A DNA stretch of 64,000 nucleotides from Diphasiastrum complanatum (lineage: Eukaryota; Streptophyta; Lycopodiopsida; Lycopodiales; Lycopodiaceae), in the NCBI GenBank assembly GCA_029204225.1, contig CM055094.1, positions 14,324,928 through 14,388,927 of the forward strand. Reading direction: 5' to 3'. The notes under the pieces are model-generated. The model did not search any database. It saw nothing but the letters and a program-made list of their open reading frames with translations, and was not told the origin of the DNA. Position 1 is the stretch's first letter. Each line of letters begins with the position of its first letter. This document shows, piece by piece, positions 1 through 13,300 of this stretch. Both the position numbers and the translations under genes were made by a program.

Positions 1-1489
1 TTGACCCAATCCAATTGGTCCCTGTAGATACTGCTCAATTTGCTTATAGACTCACTTTGTTTGTCCATCTGTTTGAGAGTGCTATGCCATGTTGAAATTT
101 AGTTCAATTCCTACTAGGTAAAACAAACATATCTAGAACTTTTCCATGAACTTAGTGTCTCGATCTAAAATAATCGTTCTAGGTAGAGTATTTGAAGACA
201 TATTTGAAAAATAATCTTGCCACTTCTTTAGTTGTCACTAAACTCTTGGTTGGTACAAAGTGAGCTTGTTTTGAAAATCAGTCAACCACCACATAAATCG
301 AATCAAACCTTGACAGCGTGGTAGTTGTAAAATGAAGTCCATGCTCACTGATTCCCAAGGATATGTCGACACTGGTAATGGCTGGAGTAGTCATGCTGGG
401 GCTAACGGTTCCACCTTCACTTGTTGACATTTAGGGCAAGTTTGTACGTAGGATTCAGTATTTGCCCACGTATCCGGCCAATGGAGCCTCTCTTGAGAAG
501 TTTATACATGCAATTCACCGGTGTTCAACAATGAGTACGTCAAGATGTTCTCTCAAGATTTTCTTCCTTAGGTTGATGTCATCTAGAACGTAAATTCTAC
601 ATTGTTTATAGACAACCATTTGATCCTTCCAAGTGAATTGTTTGCGCGATTTGCCCAACTGGAATTCTATCATTAGCTCCTTAGCTAGTGAATCTACACT
701 ATACTTCTCTCTGATTTCTTGGAATAGACCAGTCACATGGGTTGCCACCGTTGCCATCAAATGCTCTTGTCTGCTTAATGCATATACAACCATATTGTTC
801 TCTTCCATTGTGCACACAATATCTATGTTAGACTTCGACAAAAAGTTTTTCCATCACATTTGCTTTGGCATGAGCATAGCTTGAGACGCAAAGTACTTAA
901 GTGTTGTCACTTAACGCTTTAAAGGGCTTTCCTACTACATAATGTCTCCAATGCTCCACTGCTTGAACTACTACAACCATCTCTTTCTGATGAGTTGGCC
1001 AATATCAATGCTCTACATCACTCAATTTCTTAGAAAAATATGCAACTAGTTTTCCTTCTTGCATTAGCACGGCTCCAATAGCAAAGTTTGATGCATCTGT
1101 ATGGATTTCAAACGGTTTACTAAAGTTTGGTAGAACAAGAATAGGTTCTTGAGTAATTCATTGTTTGAGTTCTTGAAATGCTTCTTCACATTATGGTGTT
1201 CAGGTCATCTTCAAACGAGTTTTTGTCTGTTCCAACAACAGTGTCATGATTTTGCTAAATGCTTCAATTAATCTTCTATAGAAGTTGCATAGCTCCAAGA
1301 AGGATTTGATGCCTTGAATGGTTCTAAGGTGCTAGCCAATCCAAAATAGCCTTGATCTTCTTGGGATCCGTTCGAATTCATCCATACCCTATAACATGTC
1401 CAAGGAAGTCTACTTTTTCACTACAAACTCACATTCCTCTCTCCTTAGTCATTGAAGAACCATTCTCAAATGTTCAATGTGATCCTTGA

Positions 1490-1490
<1 letters not shown>
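1..1490 (-). pseudogene. Ty3/gypsy pol remnant (RT thumb, RNase H, integrase start)
   Basis: Read on the minus strand from about 1490 down, the conceptual protein gives the end of a gypsy reverse transcriptase (a degraded HIEHLRMVLQ...FVVKK...HVIGYG-like stretch). RNase H follows (FEIHTDASNFAIGAVL, then AYFSKKL and HWRHYVVGKPF). Integrase-like sequence then runs off the window at base 1. The frame is broken by several stops and indels, for example near 1380-1400, 1160-1200 and 995. The longest open piece is 515-841. No LTR for this element lies in the window and no chromodomain is visible, so the lineage inside Ty3/gypsy is open. It is a dead fragment. Confidence 0.8.

Positions 1491-1553
<63 letters not shown>
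1491..1553. repeat. (CT)n microsatellite
   Basis: Uninterrupted CT dinucleotide run of about 60 bases that directly abuts the truncated gypsy pol fragment. A second (CT)n tract of similar length lies at 7328. Confidence 0.97.
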
Positions 1554-1556
<3 letters not shown>

Positions 1557-1779
1557 TCCCTTCCAAAGCTTATGGTTGATCATCATCTTCTATCCTTCTG
1601 TTGAATACAAATAGTATCTTCAGCATAGGTACGATACACCAATAAGTGCTATTACTTCATTCACAATGTGTGGAACTGGATAGTATGAACTAGTGGCTGC
1701 ACTTCATGACATGAATGCCGGTAATGACGCTAATCAAATCATCACCCCCCAAGAGTAGGAGCAAAGATGCACGTTCCAT

Positions 1780-2260
1780 TCCGTTCCGGATCACGATCTC
1801 TGGAACACGATCCGGGAATTCCTGTTAGGGTTTCCTAGTTCGCAAACTTTCTTTGTTTTTTTTTCTAAAGTTGCCAATATGGGTATCATGTGAAAGGATA
1901 TCCAAAAAGCAATTATTATGCAGTTCTATTGCTTGGTTTCAGATGGCTGCATTCATCAAAAATTTGGACATCACAGATCTGCAAATATTTGCTTTTGCAT
2001 CCACAGATCTGCATTCACAGGCTACATTCATCAAAAATCTGGACATCATCAGATCTGCAAACCATTGGCATAACAAAGACAAAATCAGATATTCATTTCA
2101 AAATCTGATATTCATTTCAATAGCAAAAGCAGCGGATCTGGATATTTGCAAAAAAATTTGCAAATTTTTTTGCAATCCGGGACCACGTTTCTGGTCCGGA
2201 TCGCTGACGATCCGGATCGTTTTTGCAGCGGATCGCGATCTGCTGCAGCTCTGAGTAGGA
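1780..2260. repeat. Hairpin-rich repeat region with direct and inverted repeats
   Basis: Two direct copies of a ~38 bp segment (CATCAAAAATYTGGACATCA followed by AGATCTGCAAA) lie at 1948-1985 and 2022-2059. An 18 bp unit ending in TATTCATTTCAA is doubled at about 2085-2120. Two adjacent perfect inverted repeats follow: GGACCA (2180-2185) with TGGTCC (2192-2197), and CCGGATCG (2196-2203) with CGATCCGG (2208-2215). No gene is supported here. The sequence resembles the palindrome-rich end of a non-autonomous element, but I cannot assign a family. Confidence 0.6.
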
Positions 2261-2410
2261 GCAACATATTACCTCCCAACACAAAGGCCAAGATGCAAAG
2301 TTTTCACCACAAATGCGCAACAAACGAGGGGGAGGTAACTCCCCCCACTCTCCACCACGCCCTGCTTTGGAAGACTCGAAAAACACCCCCATGTCCCTCG
2401 CATCTGAGTT

Positions 2411-2707
2411 TTGGTACCTGCTCCTGCCATCGTACCTGCTTTAAGTCTATCCATCACATCCACTTCTGATCTGTCCACCGCATCTGCATCTGAATTCAAG
2501 ACGGATGCCCGCTCTGCTGTCGAAACATTTGCGGTGAATCAACTGCCCACAGTTGATTATACCCCTTCCAAACCTACTGAAGGCCTCTTTGCTTATGACA
2601 TTAGCTTTATTCGACAAGAAATCATCGGACTCAAAAGACAATTACACTTCTTTGAAATTGAGAACGGCAAGTTGGTTTTGGACATGCAATGTGAAATAAA
2701 AAACTAG
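2411..2707 (+). pseudogene. LINE ORF1-like N-terminal fragment
   Basis: Open reading frame of 98 codons with a Ser/Thr-rich start followed by DYTPSKPTEGLF and then a short coiled-coil-like stretch (IRQEIIGLKRQLHFFEIENG). The layout matches the ORF1-like region at 7600-7980, which has [11 protein letters not shown] followed by a similar helical segment. The nucleic-acid-binding domain seen there is missing here. I read it as the 5' part of a truncated L1-like LINE ORF1. This rests on comparison within the window only. Confidence 0.4.
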
Positions 2708-4073
2708 CAGTTTAGAACTTTGATGAACATCTTAAGCAAGAACATAATGCTAATCAGTCAAAAACCATCTGTATTACAAGTCTAGGATCGCTGAACATAG
2801 CAAACACACCATGCAACTCAGCTTTATAGAATACATCCATAAAGATTTAGAGCATCAACAATGTCATGCATAGCAGAGACTTTATGGTACATCCGTATGA
2901 CATCAACACCTAAGGGAAGCATCCATCACAATACTATCATCGTATCAGAAAATGACCATGTTGGTTTTTATCACTTCTTGAAAGGCAAAGGCCACTTAAC
3001 TAGTAAAGGTTAGCACAAAGCTAATCAAGTTACGAACCTAGGCTTTGACAAGCTATGTACCCAAAGCTCTGAGGCATCTCCAACACAGCTAGAGTGTCAG
3101 CTGATATCACTTGTTTGTACCACAAAACACCACTGAGACCATCAGAGCAGTCCAGATATTGGCAAATTAGCCTACAGTACTGCAGATAGAAGAATGTCTT
3201 CTGAATATTAATAGTGCTACAAAAACCTCTATAAAGTAGGTCCCTGTAATAAATTTGTTATGCAAAAATGTACAGCCTGTCAATAAACCCTTTCGGATAA
3301 TAAAGATACTTAGCTGGTGCATACAACAATCATGGATCATTAACATTACTCTATTGTGTTTCTATGTCCAGCTCTTTCATATTTCTCAAGTTATCTTGAT
3401 TTCTAGTGTGTAGAATGTCAATTTTGTGATTGATCTTGGATCCACACGTTTGAAGGACAGTAGGCTGCTGCTGTTGTATGGACAGGGACAAACTCCTTAT
3501 GAACTGAAAATCTTCAAGGGGATCATTCAAACAGAATGAAAAGAGTCAGAGGTTGCTCTCATTTGAGTACATAAGGAACAAAGTCATATTGCATGCAAAA
3601 GAGCTTTTAAGTTCTTTGCTAACCATTAGGAGAACCAAAAAATATACTTCTAGTCTGCAAGGGATATAAGGAATGTAAAGCATCATATCTGAAAGAGCAC
3701 CCGGTGAAGAAATCATGAAATAATCATTCTGAAGACATTTTCATACATAATATCGTGATTTAAAGGCCAAGATCAATCTCTTAGTAATGATACATCACAA
3801 GGATCAAGTTTATTCTTCACATAATCCTGAGAACCCTTGCGCATGCTCAATTATGGAGCAAGAACTTAGAAAGGCTTGTTGATAGTTACAACACCTTTAA
3901 TCAAGATGTAGAGAAAGCATCAACACAACATCATAATTCTAGCAGAAGGCAAGTATAGGCATTGCCTTGATGTTTTGGTACACAGAATAGAAACATAGAT
4001 CCCAGGAATTTACAATGTAGAAAGTTTATATAAAATAAAAGAAAAATCTGCACAGCTCTGAACTTGTCCGAGC
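2708..4073. other. Intergenic sequence and 3' flank of VPS60
   Basis: No coding region, LTR or repeat recognised. The end next to 4073 must contain the 3' UTR and polyadenylation site of VPS60 (minus strand), but I see no unambiguous signal. Confidence 0.5.
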
Positions 4074-4127
4074 TTAAGTTCGAAGAGTAGTACGAGGCAC
4101 AGTAGGGAAACCATACTCATCTGCAGC
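4074..4127 (-). CDS. VPS60: VPS60 exon 7 (terminal)
   Basis: Seventeen codons plus TAA ([17 protein letters not shown]) after the acceptor AACAG. This is the conserved C-terminal tail of plant VPS60. Confidence 0.93.
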   Translation of the reverse strand, partial: AADEYGFPTVPRTTLRT

Positions 4128-7100
4128 CTGTTCAGCCAAACCGAAAGAGCATGAGAAGAAAGAAAAAGAATATGAAGATGTTGAAAAGTTCTCCAAAAAG
4201 AGCAGGCCATGTTTCTTTTCTCATAAAAGAAATTTGTCCGAAGTGAAGTTTCAACATTTTCAACATTCTCGGAACCGATTAAAATAGTGAGTCCAAGAAA
4301 TGAAATAAGAAATGAGTCAAACACAAACCTGCGCTTGAGGGGTTGCAGCATGCCCAGATGGAGCAGGTGGAAGATTAAGCTCTGTCTCAAACTCTGGCTC
4401 CTTGTCTGGTTGCAAGTATGAAGGGACAGCATCAGCAGTCGTCTCTGTCCCCATTTCATCTTCCAAAGCACTTAGTTCTGCATAGAGAAAGTGATGAGTA
4501 TTTACCTTTTCTATATTCTACCAATAGAACGCGATCTTTCCTTGTAGGTGTGCTTCTTTGGTAGTAATAGTAAAACTGAGAGCAGATTCTGGAGAGAGAT
4601 CCTTTTGTGGTTGCTAGATTAAAAAATATCCATTAACCATATCAAAATTCAAGATAGAAAAGAATCTTAGCTATACGATGACTCTCCTATGAGTACATTT
4701 CTGCATCAAAGAACATGCTTATCGTGCACAGCTCATAAATCGATTAGCGCAATGGAAGTTATGATGAAATGCAGTTAGTTAGAAAGACATCTGTGAGTAT
4801 GCTTTGAAAGGGTGGACCATAGCAGCTTCATTAAGTTCCTTCAAAGTCAACATGAGGGAATAGTTAAGAGGAACTCACTTCCCCAAGCAATATCTCCTCA
4901 ATTCATGGGTCTAGAGTCTAGACCATGGAAATCCTTTAAGGTGTAAAACCCATACTGACAAGTCAATAAGATTGCATCAGTCTTTGCCTTATTGTTCTTC
5001 CCTTCTTCACGTTTTGTTGGGTTTGACCAATCAGTGCACATTGCAATCATTTTCTCACCATCATCAATTTTCTGATTCAAACATAGTTGAATGTTGTATC
5101 AAAGCCTAGGAAGGCCAAGTTGCTACTGCTCACAAAGATGATTGTTTGATAGACCTTATGACTTAAGCCCGTGGAAACCAACATTTGTTCTGAACTTCTG
5201 GAGGTTTTGGTAGGAGGAATTTGTCACAAGTGATTCATAGCACACCCTTCTTTCCATCAGTGATTGGCTTTACAGCATCTATTACAGCCAACGATTTCAG
5301 TTTTTGGAGGTTCTTGGGTCGAGTTCCTTAGCACCAATTTCCAACAATTGTTTTTCTTGATGGAGTTTTACATCATTGATTGGCTCTATAGCACCAATTT
5401 TCAACGATTGGTCTTCTTGCTGGAGTTTTACATCATTGATGATTTGATTGGCTCACTACTTTCCATAGGTTACTCTCTTGCTGGATATGTACATCATAGA
5501 CCAATGCTTTGCAAATTCATCGATCCATTTGTTTGACATTGCTCTTGTAGTGTTTACCTATCTTAGTATATAGTGTTCACCACCACTAACATGTGGTTTC
5601 ACCACTTAGAAGGTTATCAGTAAGTGTCTTCTATTGCTTTTTGTCATGTTTACCACGAGCATCCTCCAGCACTTCAGGTGATTATTCCAAGCTCTTTTGA
5701 CATGGAGCATGTAAGGTGGCAACAGTGGGACAGAACTCAATGCATTGACTGGGATTGTAGAGCGCCTCTGTGAAAGACTTGTTCACATCCAGCATTTGCA
5801 ACCAGAGCTACTCATTCAACTACTATACTCCTGTTACAATTGTTATCGATTCTTTCACTCTTGTGACCATTCATTCTTCAGTTGCTCCTCCTGGGACATC
5901 TCTTGTCCACGACTTTAAAAAGAACTGTGGTTCATCAAATGGGAACGAATCACAGAACTGGTTGGTTAAGCTAGGACCTTACTTCCGAATGTACTCAAAA
6001 AGAGATGATCATAAGGTATAGCTGGTAGCACTTCAATCCAAGGGCACAGCTGCTACTTGGAGGCAAGCAATCAAGAGCAACCTCCAAAGGGAATTGACAC
6101 TTTTTCTCCCCTTCTACAACATAGGATGGAACACATGATTGTTTTTTTTCTTGGCCGCTCTTCAAGAATACCATTTGAAAGGCTATGATTGATCCAAAGT
6201 GGATTATACAACAGCGAGAGACTTTGACAACCTTCAGCCATGAATACAGTTATTGCCTATAGTGAAAGGTTCATAGCACTTTCATAAATATTCCCTTTTA
6301 CTTGACGGAACATGGCTTATTACATTATACATTGCTAGCTCATAGGGTCACTGTTATAACTTATAACCCCACTAACCGGAAACTGCCAGGTGCCGGTCAA
6401 CACAAGAAACCAAATGCTCACGATCCACCCCACCGTAGGACCCCCCCTCCGTGCCCCGAGCCCATAACTAGACAACAAGCGGGATCCAGCTTCCAGCCCT
6501 AACGACGTCCCATACCGCCATCAGCCCCTTAAGCCTTCTCCTGCCCCTAGCTACACCATCCTGGCTATGCACGTGTGAACTACCATCCGCCAACACCTAG
6601 GTAGATAGAATGAAAGGTAACTGAGATCTCCTCCCCTCTCCATGCCAAGCACATATCCCTTATTACGACAAGTGGCCATGAGTCACTGGTCAAGTCAATA
6701 GGCCATGTCCCGGTTCAGTTTCAAGTTAAGTGTGGGACCCACGAAGTGGGTCCCTAACATTCCTTCCCCCTTAAAAAGACTTTTCTTCTAAGACGGAAAT
6801 CTGGGACTTTCTATCTAAGGTCTTGTTCCTTTTCCCAAGTATCCTCATCGTCAGAACTACGTTTCCAATGAACCAAGTACTCAGTCACCCCCTGTTTTTG
6901 AGCCCACGTTTACGTACATCAACAATGGTCTGTGGTTTTGAAGGTACAAAGGTTGACAGATCCTCCAATTGAACTAGCTCATCCGCTTGAAATCAAATCA
7001 CCCTTCCCACCAAGTCATTCCTATAAACGACTAACGTGGAAAATTGGGTGAACTTTGATTCCTTACGGAATATCTAGTTGATAGGCATTCCAATTGAGTT

Positions 7101-7326
7101 TCTTTATAATACGGAAAGGCCCACAAAAATGAGGGGACAACTTAGGCATTTCCTTGTCCTCAATAAAGTTTCCTTCCTATTCAGAATCGGTCGAATCGGA
7201 ATCAGCCTAATCGACCCGTTCGACCTATTCGAATCGGTCCTTGGGATTTTTGAACCGACGAATCAGTTTTAGGATTTCAAAACTCAAATTTTAACATAGT
7301 TGCATAATGCATTGATCATAGTAGTT

Positions 7327-7396
<70 letters not shown>

Positions 7397-10300
7397 CCTG
7401 ATCCGCTCCAATGATGGCGCCCTGATCAGCTCCAATGGTGGTGATGGCGCCTGATCCATACTTGTCCTGGCCCGCCCTGCACTGATTCGTACCCCTCCAA
7501 CCTGTCCGTCCACCCTGCACTGGTCTGTCCACCCTAAATTGATCTGTCCGCCCTGTCCGAACCAGTCCGCGTCCGCCCTCAGATCTGCCCCCCCCCCCCT
7601 TGCTGCCTACAGATCCACCCCCTCCTCGCTGCCTATTGACCTGTCTTCCCCCTCGCTGGAACACCCTTCTTCTTCCCCACTCCCATTCTTGTCCTTCCTA
7701 TCTTTCACCTTCTTCTTCCTCTGCTTCTGCCTCTTCCTCGTCTTCATTGATCTCCAATCCTATCGATCTGGCCATCCTTACCGTTCCTACCCCTATTTCC
7801 CAAGAATCCACAGCCCCCCCATCTACAGCACCCATCCCATACACTCCCTCCCAGTCAACCGAACTATTTTCCTCCTGGGAAGCTGACCAAATGAAAGCCG
7901 ATTTCCAGCTTTTGAAACAGGAACTTTCACAAGTAAAGGGAATAGTGGTCTCCTTACTCAAGGAAAAGAATGTGTTGCAGTCAAAGTCGCTTCATTGGAG
8001 CAGGTGATCAACACTAAGCAAGTTGCAGCCTCGGAATCGACCACCACCATGATACGGGAGCTTGAGAATAAAATTGAGCAGCATAAGGATTCATGGGCAA
8101 CGGTCTTGAAGAAAGGCACCAAGGCTAGCGCCCCCATTTCCTCAGTCATCTCAGCCACTATTTCGGAAGAGCGGTTAAGGGAGCAAAAGGCCCATAACAT
8201 CAGAGTTCGTGGGATACCGGATACACAGGATGTCATTGCCGAGGCTACGAGATTTCTCGAGACCACTCTAGGACATGTGACAGATGGGCTAGATACAGCT
8301 TGGAGGACCACCAGAGATGCAGCTACACTGATCATTCGCTTCACATCCCTCGACAGCCACAAAGAGGCTTTATGCTGCAGAGCCCAGTTACGTGGCACTA
8401 CCATATATATGGATGATGTGTTAGAAATAAATGACTATGCCGAAGTTAATCCATAGGTTACTTTGACCCAAAAGGTCGAGATTTGTGTAACCATGGGTAT
8501 TTAGTTATTTAGGCCATCTTAAGTTTGTCTTGAATTCAGTTGGACCCAATTTTGGTCATGTACTGACTTGTGAGTCCTTAGGGGTCTAATTTGGTTTAGG
8601 GGCCCTATCTTGACTTTTGGGGGTGCCCTACAGTCAGTAACTAGGTAGAGTACATATTGGCTTATTGTGTCACATTTTTCAGTTTGGCTAAGCATTGCTC
8701 TCCATTGCTCTTGTTGTTGTTTTCTCTCTCTGTCTCTTAGAGTTGGGCGTCCAGCCTCCTCTCTTTTTCTTGTGGAGATTGATTCATAACTAGATCTTGG
8801 TGACTTGACTCTTGCTTTCCTACATGGTATCAAAGCTACCAGATCTGCAACAAGCTTGTATGTTGGAGCCCTACCAGAAGAGGAGCTTCTCTACTTTTTG
8901 TTCTGAAATTTCAGCATACCGCTGATCTTTCCAAGTGGAGTTTGGATCAGCTTTTTGTCTCTTTTCAGGGTGAAGGAGGGCGCCCATCAGAGATTGGAGG
9001 AGCAATTTGTGGCACCCAAAAATCAGAATCTCAAATCTGATTTTTATGCAGCCAGTTTTCAGCAAGCTTTGTTTGGAAGAGGGCGCCCAAAAATCTGCTA
9101 CTGATTTTTGGTTGTGGTGTCTCCTTATCTTGCTTTTTTTGTTTTCAGGTTTGCATTTGTGTAGGAGGGCACCCAAAATTCAGCAAAGCCTATTCAGGGT
9201 TAGGTCAACTTGTGGCTGGAAATTTGCAGATTCTCAGTAAGCAGTAGGGCGCTTTCAACAGCCCTATTGGAGTGTGTGTTGATCACACTATTTGGCTTCT
9301 TAATTGGGTTTCGGTGTAGGCTTCAATTGAAGCTAAACTAATTTTCAAGAAGTTGGTTTTTTTGTGCAGAAAGACAGCCATCTATCCATTATCTTTTGGG
9401 CACTTTGGTTGCAGATTGAAAGACATTTTGTGCTCCTACTTTCAGCTCTTTGTTTGCTGCAAATTTTTTGAGTAGATTTGGTTGTGGAAAGGCTCTCTTT
9501 CCTATCTACTACAAGCTGGAGGTAATGGCTAAAGGATCGAATGCTATCGATTCTTTTTTTAGTGAAGATCGGTTGGATGGCACAAACCACTCCTTGTGGA
9601 GTTACATGATGAAGAATCTTCTCATAGCAAAAGGGCTGTGGGATTTGGTCATTGGTGATGAGGAAAGGCCTCCGTCTTTGGCACCTCCTACACCTCGTGG
9701 ATCATCATCATCATCATCTTCTACATCTTCGGAAGAACAAAAGAAGTGGGATAGAAGGGATGCACAAGCACATTCTAAGGTTGCTCTTGTTGTGAAAAGA
9801 TCTATCTTACCTCATATTGGGTCTTGTAAGACATCAAAAAGTGCATGGGATACACTTTATACTATGTATAGAGTCAAAAATCCAGCAAGAGTGGTGTATC
9901 TCAGAAATCAACTTTCTTTGTTGAAGATGCAAGAAGGGGATCAAGTGACCAATCACTTGACGAAGATCAAGGATCTTCGTGAGGAGCTTCTCAATATTGA
10001 TGAGATAATGTTTTTTATGAGCAGGCCAAGGGAGTAAAAGGTTAGGAGGATGCGATGCAAGATGAATATGACTCACTCATGAAGAACCAGATTTGGGTTC
10101 TTGTTGATCTTCCTCATAAGAAGAAGGCAATTGGTTTTAAATGGGTATACAAAATCAAGTATAAGGCAGATGGTACCATTGAAAGGTACAAGGCAAGGCT
10201 TGTTTCCAAAGGCTATGCTTAGCAAAAGGGGATTGATTATGAGGAGACTTTTTCTCCTACTGCTTGGATGACTACCATGAGGGTAGTAACCTCTTTGGCT

Positions 10301-13300
10301 GCCCATTTTGGTTGGCGTTTGCGGCAACTTGACATAACACGCAGTGTTTTAGATTTTCAAATCTTCAGCCAAGTAAACATAGGACTCAACTTACTGTGCC
10401 GACTAGTTTTCTTTGCCCCTTTGAGGAAATTTGTCAAGGGTAATGCAATTACCGCATAATCCAAGATGAATCCGTTGAAAAACCAATCAAGCATAGGCAT
10501 CCTTTCTGGACTAATAACTGTACGTCAACAAAATTCCTAGAAAAGTTCATGATTTTTGCAACTTGCATCTGACACAGTACCCTAGCCATTTATCCTGATG
10601 GAACACCTGCTAAATTAAATAATGAGAAGACGTCTGAGACATTTGACAAAAATATTTCATGAAAGAAGAGACACAGCTTGGTCAGCTGGACTTAAAATTA
10701 CAATACACTGCCAACATTGCAACTCCCTGCTAACATACTTAATTTGACTAGCGACTTTACCTCCCATTAGTTCTTCTTCATCTAGATCATCAGGCACATT
10801 ATAGCTTCGCCCGAGTGATTCTTGAATTTCAGAACTGTAGTCGACTAAGTCCATCATCTCATCTTGCATTCTCTGCCAGATACAATACAATAAGAAGAAC
10901 TCAATAGGTTCTAGCAGCTGATGATAGAAAGTGTTCAAACGGCTTCAAGCATCAAAAATCTCAAAATCCTCTTAGTTTGTCTATGAACTATAACTCTGAA
11001 AAAGCTAGATGGAATAATGCGGAAAGAAATTGAACAATTTAAAGGAACAAGAAAAGAAAAGGCTCAAGAGTTTCTGAATGCTCAAAAAATGTGTTATGTC
11101 TTGCCATAAGACTAACAAGTATGAATGTAAGTGAATACATCGATATCATCAAGATTCAGGTTCTTCATTGTTCCTTTCAGATCCTTGTTGGCAGCTTTCA
11201 TTGCTGACATCTGGAGAACACATCATAGGTTTTGTCAAGCTCTAAAATGCAGACACCGTATATCTCTCATGATAAAGTACAGTTTCCAAGACACAACATC
11301 TGTCTCAGCTCAAATTTATGGACCCAAAGCAAACCTCACTAAAGAGATCAGAAAATTGTACAAGCTACCCTAAGCTGTGTAATCAAAGCTTATTGTCTTA
11401 CTTAGCAAAAACTTTCTTCAAGAGCATAACTGACACATAGAATTTGTGCAGTCTCAAAGCATATCAATGTATGACATCAAAATGTATCAGAATACAAGGA
11501 GAATGTTCCCATTTTATATCCCAACTTCCATAAAAACCAGACTTGGTACCAGTCGAAAATATCACAGGTGGACTTACCGTTTGTTGTGCATCTTTTATAC
11601 CCTCTGTCGCAAAGGATACTTGCTCAAGATTAAAAGTCTGGTTGTAAAGCATGTCTCTTTGCCCTTCAAACCTGAAGTTTGCTCACAAATATTATGCTGG
11701 TTATAAGCAGCATTGCAACAGTCCAAAAGGCTGAAGAGCTTCTCTTACACTTCAGAGAAAATGAAATTTATGCTCAAGCATGAGAAAGAAAATCAACGAA
11801 GGTTGTCGACTTGTCAATGAGGATAAAGGAAACTTAAATGAGTCGAGCATGTTAAGTTAGCTTCTGGGTTTGATAATTACAATGGACATGTGATTAAACT
11901 GCTTCAAGGCAAGATCAGTCTGTGATTGCAGCAAGGCTAAGAACCTCAAAGATAACAATAACAACACATACGTATTTTCTTAAGGTTCAAAAGCAACAAG
12001 ATATTTGTAATAATACATTTTCTTTTGCTTCAAAATGCGCATGGCTCGTGCTTTCACAGCCTCCTGAGCTGGCCCAGGTCGAGTCCGTTTTATTTGCTCT
12101 CGATACTTTATCAGCTCTGCGTCAAGTTTCTTGATCTTTTCATCTACTGTGTCACCCCTCTTATTTATCTGCAAAGACAAATAAAGTGACAAAGTGAGCT
12201 ACTTATCTGCCCATCATCTTTTCTACAAGTACAACTGAAAGAGCCAAAGCTAATACAGGACCTGGCACAAAACCAATTACTCCAAATTGTCAGCTGCCAT
12301 TTTGCATATATTTCCTGATTATGCCAAGTATGCCTCAAAAAGAATGTGGGATTGATTTTACTTTGCTCCCAATAAAGCCTCACAGGTACCATAATGCACT
12401 GTCTCTCTCTTCGTTTCTGGAAAGTGAACGAAGAGATGCACCTTGTACTTGGTGCCACTAGGTGACCACAAGGTGCCAGCGCCAAGAGGTTTGGCTCCTG
12501 GCACATGTGAAAAGATGCGCCCTTAAGATGCATGGTTGAAATTTATAACCAAGCAACATGTCTTGAAGGTGAACCCTATGAGAGGATATGCCCAATCACT
12601 TTAAAATGCTTATTTTGTTGAGTTCATTTTAGGTCGTCGCAATTTAGGTTGTCCCACCACGTGCTCACATCAGGTGCCATAAGAATTTTATGAGACCTTA
12701 TGTGACCCGCCATGACATTTCCAACTTGTACACTTACAAAAGGCAACAAATGAAATATAACATTTCAACTTGTAAAAAAAAGACATTTTCCACTTGTACA
12801 CTTACAAAAGGCAACAAATGAACTATAACATTTCAACTTGTAAAAAAAAGTTAAATCCTAGCTCCTATATGTTCCAGATGAAGAGTAGCTTGAACCTTCC
12901 ACAAGACTTTAAAAACTTGATGTAAGAAACAGTTTTCTAGCATGAAACACTAGCTCAACAAAATGATATTATTTAAATAACTGCTCATAACGTTGATCAC
13001 AAATCACATCATAACAATGTTCCAAACAAAGTATTTACAAAAATACTGAACATTAAAATCTTGAAGAGATTATTTATAAGTGGTTACTAGTTATAGGGAC
13101 AGTATCATGCACAAGGATGTTTGCATGCACCATGGGCACACTTTTATTATTTGTCATTTGGCCCATATAATTTGGACCCTTGAATCCATCCTTATTATTA
13201 AGCAGATTAAAACATTATGTGGGTCATATGATCATTATTTGGCCTTGAGCCCTAACTGGCAGATTGTAGGGCTTCATATAATATAACTAGGCCTGTGAGC

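Noticed and set aside
4010-4471. Minus-strand open frame of 153 codons
   Set aside because: It overlaps VPS60 exons 6 and 7 in the wrong frame and reads through an intron. The spliced frame is conserved, this one is not.
7284-7664. Long Arg-Glu polymer reading frame
   Set aside because: It is the antisense translation of the (CT)n microsatellite. No gene is supported.
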